DNA of 39,144 nucleotides from JAKEHA01 sp964560355 (GTDB taxonomy: Bacteria > Krumholzibacteriota > Krumholzibacteriia > WVZY01 > JAKEHA01), in NCBI GenBank assembly GCA_964560355.1, contig CAZLLI010000020.1:1-39144 (forward strand), given 5' to 3'. A program made the position numbers and the translations under genes. Within the stretch, counting starts at the first letter, position 1. The number at the start of each line of letters is the position of its first letter. This document shows positions 30,299 through 38,500 of this stretch, piece by piece. A model generated the notes under the pieces. The model had not been told where the DNA came from and ran no database searches. It saw only the letters and a program-made list of their open reading frames with translations.

Positions 30299-31945
30299 AT
30301 GAGCCGGACAGCATTGATCATCAGCATCCTGGTTCTGGGCGCGGCGCAAGCCACCGCCGGGACCTTCCAACCCGCACCCTACCTCGCGGCCGAGCAGGTA
30401 GACGTGCTCACCAAGCAAGTTGCGAACGCCGAGTTCGGTCGCGACCTGTTCGGCGAGCCGTACGCCACCGTGGTGGTCGGAAACGTCGACGTGTACGACC
30501 GCTTCCCCTATCTGGAAGCGCGCTACTTCCAAGTCGTGTCCGACCCGGCGTGGAACCGGCTCCTCATGGGCGAGATCGGGCGCGGCCTGTCCGCGTTCGA
30601 CGGCACCGCGAGCAGCTTCGGCGGCTTGAAGTCGCCGCGCGGCTTGAGCACCGACGGCCGCGGTCTCATCTACGTCGCCGACAGCGGCAACGACCGCGTG
30701 CTGGTGTTCCGCACCGTGAGCGAGTTCGACCGCATCCGCTTGGAACCGGTGTACTCGATCGAAGGATTGAACGACCCCTACGGCGTCGCGCACTCCGACG
30801 GCGGTACTCCCTTCGACGCGGGTGACGACGCGCTCTACGTCGCCAACACCGGCAAGAACGAAGTGCGCCGCTACGCGCTCGGCGCGCACGGCGCCACCCT
30901 GACCGACGCGATCGGTTCCCTCGGCAGCGGCGACGCGCACTTCGCGGGTCCCATGGCGATCGCGGTGGGCCGTCACGACGGCTCGAGCGACGACGACGTC
31001 TACGTCTCCGACGCGCACAACCAGCGCATCGTGCACCTGCGCGACGCGGGTTCGTCGCTCGCGTGGGTGGGCGCGGAGTCGCACAGCATGGGTCTCATCA
31101 CGTCGCTCGACGCCGACCACTACGGCAACCTGTACGCGGCGGCGCCGCAGGCGGGCCGCATCGTGAAGTTCACCTCGGCGCTCGCGCCGGTGGCGAGCTT
31201 CGCCGGCGGCACCAACCGCCCGACCGACTTCCACCTGGTGTTCGCGAACGTCACCGACCACCGCACCGGCCGCCAGACGCGCGCCGGACAAGGCAGCGGC
31301 GTCGTGGTCGAGCAGTGGGGCGGCACCAGCGGCCTTCGTCTGTTGAACCTGGGCGTGGAATTGTCCGACGCCGCCGCCCTCGAGCGCGAGAACGCGGTGC
31401 GCGTCACCTTGACCGACCACGCCGACGTGAGCGCGGACATCGTCGACCCGGTGAACGGGCGCGTGATCGCGCACCACGAAGCGGGCCAGCTCGACGCCGG
31501 CACGCAGACCATCCGCTTCGCGGAGAAGGACTACGTGGCCGCGTGGAGCGAAGGCACGTACCGCGTCGACATCACGGCGCGCTCGACCTACGAGAACGGT
31601 TCGACCAGCACCGTGCAGGTGCCGATCACACTTTCGGGCTCGGGCGGTCCGTCGATGCCGTCGCGCTTGGCGCTCCTCGGCAACACGCCGAACCCGTTCA
31701 ACCCCAGCACCACGATTCGCTTCGCGGTGCCGGCGGGTCCCAACCGTCCGTACAACCTGCGCGTCTACGACGTGCGCGGCGCGCTCGTGCGCGAGCTGGC
31801 CTCGGGCCAGATCGGCGGCGGCACGCACGAAGCGCGTTGGGACGGGCGCGATCGCAACGGTTCGCCCGTGAGCTCGGGCATCTACCTCTATCGCCTCGAA
31901 GTCGGCGCGGAAAAGCTGACCGGCAAGATGGCGTTGGTGAAGTAA
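30299..31945 (+). CDS. NHL-repeat propeller protein with C-terminal sorting domain
   Basis: The 548-residue product has AAAGGAG before the ATG and a signal peptide ending QATAG. Residues about 100-300 hold NHL blades (LKSPRGLSTDGRGLIYVADS, DALYVANTGKNEVRRYAL, DVYVSDAHNQRIVHL, NLYAAAPQAGRIVKF). An Ig-like region follows. Residues 462-548 are the FlgD-type sorting domain (NTPNPFNPSTTIRFAVP, SPVSSGIYLYRLEV, GKMALVK). It should be exported and anchored on the surface by a type IX-type route. NHL propellers bind ligands or proteins, so it may scaffold the redox cluster. GAHGATLT in the propeller resembles a flavinylation motif but lacks the Ser/Thr before GAT. Confidence 0.9.
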   Translation: MSRTALIISILVLGAAQATAGTFQPAPYLAAEQVDVLTKQVANAEFGRDLFGEPYATVVVGNVDVYDRFPYLEARYFQVVSDPAWNRLLMGEIGRGLSAFDGTASSFGGLKSPRGLSTDGRGLIYVADSGNDRVLVFRTVSEFDRIRLEPVYSIEGLNDPYGVAHSDGGTPFDAGDDALYVANTGKNEVRRYALGAHGATLTDAIGSLGSGDAHFAGPMAIAVGRHDGSSDDDVYVSDAHNQRIVHLRDAGSSLAWVGAESHSMGLITSLDADHYGNLYAAAPQAGRIVKFTSALAPVASFAGGTNRPTDFHLVFANVTDHRTGRQTRAGQGSGVVVEQWGGTSGLRLLNLGVELSDAAALERENAVRVTLTDHADVSADIVDPVNGRVIAHHEAGQLDAGTQTIRFAEKDYVAAWSEGTYRVDITARSTYENGSTSTVQVPITLSGSGGPSMPSRLALLGNTPNPFNPSTTIRFAVPAGPNRPYNLRVYDVRGALVRELASGQIGGGTHEARWDGRDRNGSPVSSGIYLYRLEVGAEKLTGKMALVK

Positions 31946-31952
31946 CACGCGC

Positions 31953-32558
31953 ATGACGACGTCACGGAATTGTCACGGCGCAAGGGGACGGCGACCGGCC
32001 TGGGTCGCCGTCCTCCCGGTGGTGGGCGCGCTCCTCCTCGGCAGCTGTCTCGGCGAGCCGGAGATCGACGAGCGCTGGACGCTGCTCGAAATGGTCAGCG
32101 TCACGCCGCAACCGAACCAGTCGCGCTCGGCCAGCCAGCCGCTCAACGTGAGCGTCAAGGGCCGCGTGACCTACCGCGACATCGTCACCGGCTTCATGGT
32201 GGCGGAAGTGCGCTACAGCCCCACGCTCAACGCGCTGAGCCTGCCGCTCGACAAGGACGAACACACCGAAGAGTGCGCGGCGAGCGTCGACCAGATTCTC
32301 GCCAACTCGGTCACCGCCGGTCGCGCGACGCGCGCCATCACCGGCTGGGACCACCTGATGCAGGACGTCAATCTCACGTTCACCGCCAGCGTGCCGCCCG
32401 CGGTCCTCACCAGCGGCGGACTGTTCCTCGTGCTGTACTTGGGATCGGGCGACGAGATCGAGCTCGCCAACGGCGAAGATTCGCTGGTGGTGACGCCGTT
32501 CGTTTCGACCGACAAAGAAATCCTCCACACCGGCTTCCCTCTCACGATCACGCCATGA
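31953..32558 (+). CDS. Lipoprotein of unknown function
   Basis: The 201-residue product has a twin-arginine-like basic start and a lipobox LLLGSC (C32). The mature part looks like a single beta-sandwich, with strands LNVSVKGRVTYRD, FMVAEVRYS, DVNLTFTASVPP and GGLFLVLYLGSGDEIELA. I do not recognise the family. It starts 7 bases after the preceding stop and overlaps the next gene by ATGA, so it belongs to the same operon as the NHL protein. Confidence 0.8.
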   Translation: MTTSRNCHGARGRRPAWVAVLPVVGALLLGSCLGEPEIDERWTLLEMVSVTPQPNQSRSASQPLNVSVKGRVTYRDIVTGFMVAEVRYSPTLNALSLPLDKDEHTEECAASVDQILANSVTAGRATRAITGWDHLMQDVNLTFTASVPPAVLTSGGLFLVLYLGSGDEIELANGEDSLVVTPFVSTDKEILHTGFPLTITP

Positions 32559-33235
32559 CTCGTACGCAGGCGCGATTCGGCGCGGTCGCAGTCTGCGTCT
32601 GCTGGCAGTTTGCGGCGTCGGCTCGGGCCCAGGATGCGGCGGCGCCGCGCGACGACGTTTCCTCGTGGCGCGTCGGCGTCGGACCCATGATCGGCGGGAT
32701 CGCGTTCGACCCTTCGCTCGACAACTATCGCTGGGACGTATCTCCCACGATGCAGACGGGCGCGCAAGCGATGCTGTATCACGGGCGCTTCGCCACCGGC
32801 GCGCGCGCGTGGCTCGCGCACACCACGCAGGCGAGCGGCATTCCCGGCGAGACGCAGGCCCCGCGCGTCAGCGTCTCCGCGATCGAGTGGGTCGGACAAG
32901 GCCGCGTGGTTTCTTATCGCGGCGTGGAGTTGTGGGGCGCGGTGCACGGCGGTCGCTTGTTCCTCGCGTACGACCCCGACCAGCTCACCTTCGACCCCGG
33001 CGTGGGAACGCCCATCACGGTCGCGTTCGATTCCATCGACGAGTGGGATTATGGCGTCGGTATCGAAATTCGTACCGATCTGACGCGCCAACTGGCGCTC
33101 GGTTTGCAAGCAGATAGAACGAGTTTTTCCCTCGATACCGCGCACCGCAGCGGCGACGAAATCGTCGAGTCGCGGGACCGTTTCGACCAGTGGAGCCTGC
33201 GCCTCGAGGCGTCCTGGCTGTGGAGTCTCGACTGA
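32555..33235 (+). CDS. Outer-membrane barrel protein
   Basis: The 226-residue product has a signal peptide ending ASARAQD. The mature protein alternates short amphipathic strands (WRVGVGPMIGGIAFD, ARVSVSAIEWVGQGRVV-like, GVGIEIRTDLTRQLALGLQ, QWSLRLEASWLWSL), consistent with an 8- to 10-strand barrel. Its start overlaps the preceding lipoprotein gene (ATGA). The lipoprotein/barrel pairing repeats the pattern of the cytochrome and barrel genes at 25129 and 25572. Confidence 0.78.
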   Translation: MTRTQARFGAVAVCVCWQFAASARAQDAAAPRDDVSSWRVGVGPMIGGIAFDPSLDNYRWDVSPTMQTGAQAMLYHGRFATGARAWLAHTTQASGIPGETQAPRVSVSAIEWVGQGRVVSYRGVELWGAVHGGRLFLAYDPDQLTFDPGVGTPITVAFDSIDEWDYGVGIEIRTDLTRQLALGLQADRTSFSLDTAHRSGDEIVESRDRFDQWSLRLEASWLWSLD

Positions 33236-33266
33236 TCGGCGCGCGCGCCGACGGAAGGAAATCGAC

Positions 33267-34127
33267 ATGAAGCGCAACGCACACACGTGGAGCTGGGTCG
33301 GCCTCGCCGTCGCGCTCTGGGCCGGCGCGCCCGCGGGCGCCGCGGCGCAGTCCGCGTCGTCGTCGCCCGACTTCCCCAAGGACACCGAGCTCAACGGTCC
33401 CCACGTCTTGACCGAGAAGAAGGTGCGCCTGTCGAAGGACGGCAACAACGTCGTGCGCAGCGGCCCCGGCGACACCTTCGCCATCGTGGGCGTCTACTCG
33501 AAGGGCTCCGAGTTCCTCGTCATCGCCAAGCGCGACGAGTGGTACAACGTGCGCCTCTCCGACACCGAGACGGGCTGGATCCACTCGTCGTTGTGCCAAG
33601 AGTTCGACGACATGTCGGACCTCGAGTACCGCCCCAATCCGAAATTGTTCTCGCGCGTCGGCAGCTTCGCGCTCACCGGCTACGTGGGCGGCTACGCGTT
33701 CGACCGCAAGTCCAACTCGCTCGCGTTCGGCGGGCGCGTCGGCTACTACCTGTTCGAGTTCATCGAAGTGGAAGGCAGCGTCGGCTTCACCCACGTCGTG
33801 CGCCCGGCCGAGATCGTCGAGTCGCTCTTCGGCCTGACCCTCGAAGAGGAAGATTTCTACATGCTGTACTACGCCATGAACCTGACCTGGAAGATCCTCC
33901 CCGGACGCCAGCTGGTTCCCTTCGCGACCGGCGGCGCGGGCAGCTCGATCATGCAGGGCGAGACCGAGACCAGCTTCAACTACGGAATCGGCGCGGACTT
34001 CTTCGTCAAGAAGTCGACCGCGGTGCGCTTCGAGTTCCGCAACTACATGTTCGACTCGGGTGTGTCCGAATCGCGCCGCGACAATCTCAATTTCGAATTC
34101 AGCGTCGGAGTGACGTACCTGCTCTAA
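33267..34127 (+). CDS. SH3-domain plus outer-membrane beta-barrel protein
   Basis: GGAAGGAAA precedes the ATG. The 286-residue product has a signal peptide ending GAAAQ. Residues about 50-105 are a bacterial SH3 domain (NNVVRSGPGDTFAIVGVYSK, WYNVRLSDTETGWIHSSL). Residues about 130-286 are an eight-strand barrel (VPFATGGAGSSIM, FNYGIGADFFVKKSTAVRFE, FRNYMF, FEFSVGVTYLL) resembling the outer-membrane barrel family found in myxobacterial and related envelope clusters. The SH3 domain suggests binding to peptidoglycan or a partner protein in the periplasm. It heads a four-gene cluster with short gaps, ending in a large TPR protein. Confidence 0.85.
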   Translation: MKRNAHTWSWVGLAVALWAGAPAGAAAQSASSSPDFPKDTELNGPHVLTEKKVRLSKDGNNVVRSGPGDTFAIVGVYSKGSEFLVIAKRDEWYNVRLSDTETGWIHSSLCQEFDDMSDLEYRPNPKLFSRVGSFALTGYVGGYAFDRKSNSLAFGGRVGYYLFEFIEVEGSVGFTHVVRPAEIVESLFGLTLEEEDFYMLYYAMNLTWKILPGRQLVPFATGGAGSSIMQGETETSFNYGIGADFFVKKSTAVRFEFRNYMFDSGVSESRRDNLNFEFSVGVTYLL

Positions 34128-34150
34128 CAGAGCGATTGGGAGGAGGCACC

Positions 34151-34696
34151 ATGCGTCGCACCCTGATGGTTCTGGCATTGCTCGCGTGCGCCCTGTCGGC
34201 GGGAGCCGGCGAGCCCACGCGTTTCTCCGCGCGCGCGGGGGTCGACGTGGCCCACGACGCCGCGTTGTCGTGGGCGTCGGACGCTCAGCTCGTGTACCTC
34301 GAGAACGACGAGATGGTCGGCCCCGACGGCACCGCCATCCGCTGGGGCTACCTGTACTACTCGCCGCTGAAGGCCAAGGCGCGCGGCTACTCGGTGCGCG
34401 ACGGCAAGATTCTCGAGGCGTTTGATTTGAACTTCGACTTCGAACCGGTGCCGGTGTCCGAAAACTGGATCGACAGCCACGCCGCGCGCGTCGCCGCCGA
34501 AGAGAAGGGCGGACAGAAGTACTGCCGCGACTACAACGGCCACCTCGCCACCATGCTGCTCATCCGCGGCGCCTTCAACGACAAGAAGCCGGACACGACC
34601 ACGTGGGCGCTGGTGTACGAATCCGCCACGCAACCGACGTTGTTCGTCATCGTCGACGCGCACAACGGCGACGTCGTGCGGACGCTGAGGGGTTAG
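34151..34696 (+). CDS. Exported PepSY-like small protein
   Basis: GGAGG stands before the ATG. The 181-residue product has a signal peptide ending SAGAG. The body pairs a helix with strands, and the end TLFVIVDAHNGDVVRTLRG has the VDA..G.VV form of PepSY-type repeats. The match is weak and I see no catalytic residues. A single Cys (YCRDYNG) is present. Position within the envelope cluster suggests a periplasmic accessory role. Confidence 0.65.
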   Translation: MRRTLMVLALLACALSAGAGEPTRFSARAGVDVAHDAALSWASDAQLVYLENDEMVGPDGTAIRWGYLYYSPLKAKARGYSVRDGKILEAFDLNFDFEPVPVSENWIDSHAARVAAEEKGGQKYCRDYNGHLATMLLIRGAFNDKKPDTTTWALVYESATQPTLFVIVDAHNGDVVRTLRG

Positions 34697-34700
34697 CACC

Positions 34701-35507
34701 ATGCGCACACGAATCGGTTCGTTCATGTTCGCGATCGCCCTGGCCGCCGCGCGCGTGCCGGGTGCGGTCGCGCAGGCGCCCGCCGATACCGCCGGCGTGG
34801 TCGAGACCATCGAGGTCAAGCGCGCCGACACCAAGGCGCCCAAGCACACCAGCTTGAAATTCCTGCGCGACAACCGCGTGTTCATCCGCGCGCAGCTCGA
34901 CTTGCTCAAGGTGCAGGTCACGCGCACGCGCACCGACGAGGCCCAGGTCATCGACCAGCGCTACCTGCGCCTGAAGCAGATGTCGGACGCCATCGCCGCC
35001 GCGCGCGACACCGTGAGCGCGGAGTCGCTGCTCACGGCGCAGCGCGGGCTGATGACGAGCATCACCCAGCTGGGCGAGTTGGAAGGACAAATGACGCGGA
35101 TGGAGAACCTGCTCGCGGAGCACCGCACGCGTTTGGTCGGCATCGAGAGCGATTTCTTGGGGCACCAAGAGACCTCGCTCGTGATCGTGATGCGCGGGTT
35201 CACCGGCAAGAGCGCGCCGGCCACGGTCGTGATCGCGGACGAGGAAGACGTGGTGCGCGTCGAGCTGACGTCGCTGCAGCGCATCGCGCTCGAGCAAGGC
35301 GGCATCGCGCAGGTCTACCACGAGTTCGTGGAGCCGCGCGAGCACGTGATTTCGGTGAGCTTCGAAGGCACCGGGTGGCCGGCGACGTCGGTCCCCATCA
35401 CGGTCGACGCCGCGCGCGACCGCATGACGTTCCTCGGGCTCGATCTGTCGCGCCTCGACCCCGGTGTCGCGACCATGGGACTTCTCACCGACGTTTGGTA
35501 TCGATAG
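34701..35507 (+). CDS. Exported coiled-coil protein of unknown function
   Basis: The 268-residue product has a signal peptide ending GAVAQA. Residues about 55-155 are strongly helical and probably a coiled coil (RLKQMSDAIAAARDTVSAES, LGELEGQMTRMENLLAEHR). The C-terminal 100 residues are a beta domain (SLVIVMRGFTGKSAPATVVI, EHVISVSFEGTGWPATSVPI) resembling a PEGA-like sandwich. Family not recognised. It begins 4 bases after the preceding stop and ends 10 bases before the TPR gene, so co-expression with both is likely. Confidence 0.8.
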   Translation: MRTRIGSFMFAIALAAARVPGAVAQAPADTAGVVETIEVKRADTKAPKHTSLKFLRDNRVFIRAQLDLLKVQVTRTRTDEAQVIDQRYLRLKQMSDAIAAARDTVSAESLLTAQRGLMTSITQLGELEGQMTRMENLLAEHRTRLVGIESDFLGHQETSLVIVMRGFTGKSAPATVVIADEEDVVRVELTSLQRIALEQGGIAQVYHEFVEPREHVISVSFEGTGWPATSVPITVDAARDRMTFLGLDLSRLDPGVATMGLLTDVWYR

Positions 35508-35517
35508 AAAGGGCGCT

Positions 35518-38500
35518 GTGGTGCGGAGGCCGTCCCAGATCGCCGCGGCGTGGCTCCTCGGCCTCGCCGCGTTCGCGCTGCCAGGCGCCGTTGCGCGCGC
35601 GCAGGCGCCGGCGCCCGCGGATTCGCTCGCGGCGACCGTCACCCGCCCCATCGCGCGCTCGCTAACACCCGACGAATGGGCCGCGTTCTACCTGGGACGC
35701 GCCGTCGACGTGTGGCACCAGGGCGATCTTCGCGGCGCCGCCGAACTCCTCGAGAACATCGACATCTCCACGACGTCGACCTTCGACCGCGCCGACCGCG
35801 CCGCGTTTCTGCTCGCAGTCGCGTACCTGCGCTTGGACGACGCCGACGGCTTCGCGCGCGTCGCCGCGCGCGCGGCGAGCGCGAGCGGCTCGATGTATCG
35901 CCAGTGGATTCGCTACTGCCAGATCGCGCGCGACACGCAGCCGGGCGACGCGGCGACCCTCACCGAATCCGCGCCGGCTCTCCCGGGCGCGGTCGAAATG
36001 GTCGCGTCGCTGCAATTGCAGGCCGGCTTCGCGAACGAGGCCCTCGATCTTCTCGAAACGCACGCGCCGGCCGACGCGCTCTCGTCGGTCCATCTCTACC
36101 TGCAGGCGCTCGCGCGCCGCGCGGCCGGGGGCGACCCCACGCGCGACTGGGAGCGACTCGCCGGCGTCACGCCGCACAGCCGCTTGGAAGCGGACTTGGT
36201 CGGCGCCGCCTTGATTCATCTTGCGACCGCGCGCCTGGAACAGAAGCGCGACGCCGGCGACTATTTGCGCCGCGTCCCCAAGGAAAGCCGCCACGCGCCG
36301 CGCGCCGCGCACATTTTCGCCTCGGTCGCGATCGCACAGGGCGACACCGCTGCCGCGCGCCAGACGCTCTCGAATATTCTCAAGCAGTATCCGAACTATG
36401 ATGGCATCCGCGAGGTCAAGCTCGCGCTCTCCGACATGTCGCTCGACCGGGGCTACTGGCACGCCGCGCTGCGCTACGCCGAATCCGCCGAGGACAGCTG
36501 GGTGGACGAATCGGGCGCGCTCGACGAGCTCGCACGCGCGACCGACGTGGCGGGCGTGTGGAGCGCGTGGGCCCGTGCGCAGGACTGGCGCGACGAGATC
36601 CGGCTCGCGTCGAACGCGCTCTTCGCGCAGATCGACGCCATGGTCGCGGGGTCCGTCGACCTGCGCGCCAATCCGTCGCTCGCGCCGGCCGGTGACTTCG
36701 CCGGCGCCTTGTGGCCGGCCGACGACGACGCCTTCGCCGCGCTCGCGTGGGACACGACGGGCGCGCTGTCGCTGCACACCCCGACGTCGGAAGAGTGGAC
36801 GCGCGTGCGCGCGGTCGAAGCGGAGCGGCGCCGCTGCGCGGTCGCGCTCGCAGAGCAGGAACGCGTGGTGGCGGAACGCCGCGCGGAGATCGAGCGCCGC
36901 GTCGCGCTCTTGCAGAGCGGCCGCGAGCGCACGGCCGCCAGCACCGTCGCACTCGGGCGCGCGACGACGGACCTCGACAGCCTCTTGAACCGCCTCGACG
37001 CCGCGCTGCGCCAGCTCCAAAGCGCGCGCGACGGCGCGCTTCGCCAAGTCGACGCGCGCACGCGCGACATGGTGACCGAGCTCCAGCGCGAGCGCATCTT
37101 CATGGACGCGCTGCGCCACTTCTACGTCGACGGTCCCCAGCGCGACCGTCCCGAGAAATTCCCGCCCGACGTCCCGCCCACCTCGCGGGTGCTCGCCGAC
37201 GAGCGCGCGCTCACCGCCGAGGCGGAATCGCTGGCGACCTTCTTCGCGGGGCGCTCGACCGATTTGATCAACCGCTCGTACGCGGAAGTGTGGCGCCCCC
37301 GCTTCGCCGACGACAGCCGCTCGCTGCGCGCGGCGCTGGGCGGATTGCTCGCGCGCGCCCGCCGCGACGGCGCGGCGCTGGACTCCACGCTGGCGGCGAT
37401 CGCGAACGACCCCGTGCTCGCCGCCGAAGTCAAGAAGCGCGACGCGCTGGCCGCCCAGCTCGCGTCCGCGCAGACGCAAGAGAACGTCGTGCGACGCGAC
37501 GTCGCGCACGCCGTCGCCGCACGCGGCCAGGAGGCGCTCTCGGGAGAGCGCGAAGCCATCGACTATCACATGGCCGACGCGTCCTACGAACTCGCGGTCG
37601 ACGCCGCCTTCGACACCGCGCCCAACGCCGACAGCCTCGCCGTGAAGCCGCTGCGCGCGCGCGCCATCGGCAACCTGGGGACGTTCCTCGCGCGCTATCC
37701 GAACAGCGTCGCGCGCGGCGAGACGCGCTTCCGCCTCGCGGACCTCTTGCTCATGCAGGCGCGCGACGACTTCCAGGCCAAGATGGCGTCGTTTCTGGGC
37801 GATTCGCCGTCGGCGGACCAAATGAAGAATCGCTCCATGGCGCCCTTCGTCAACTATGCGCCGGCGGTCGAGCTGTACAGCGCCATTCTGAAAGAAGACC
37901 CCACCTTCCCCCACCAGGACGCGGTGCTGTTCAACCTGGGCATGATCCTCTCCGACGACGGCCAGCCGGAAGCGGCGACGTACCTCACGCGCTTGGTCGA
38001 GCAGTACCCGAACGCGCCCGACGCGCAGGAAGCGTGGCTGCGCCTGGGCAGCGACCGCTTCGACCGCGAAGACTACGCGGGCTGCGTGCCGCTCTTCGCG
38101 GAAGCGGCCAAGGGCAAGGATGCGTCGTTCACCGCCATCGCGCTCTACAAGATGGGCTGGGCCGAGTTCGAAGAGGATCGCTTCGCCGACGCCACCGACG
38201 CGTTCCGGCGCCTGATCGACCACTACGCCAAGAACGCCGACATCGCGAAGAAGATGGACCTGCGCGACGAAGCCGAAGAGTACCTGGTGCACTCGCTCGC
38301 TCGCTCGGGGGGCGCTGGAGCGTTCCGCGACTACTTCGGGAGCCTCGGCCCGCGCGACTACGAGTCGCGCATCCTGCTCTCGCTGGGGTCGCTCATGCGC
38401 GGCCACAGCATGTACGAGGAAGCGATCGCGTGCGACAAGCTGTGGCTCGAGCGCTACCCGCAGGACCCCAAGGCGATGGACGTCGTCGACCGCATGGCGG

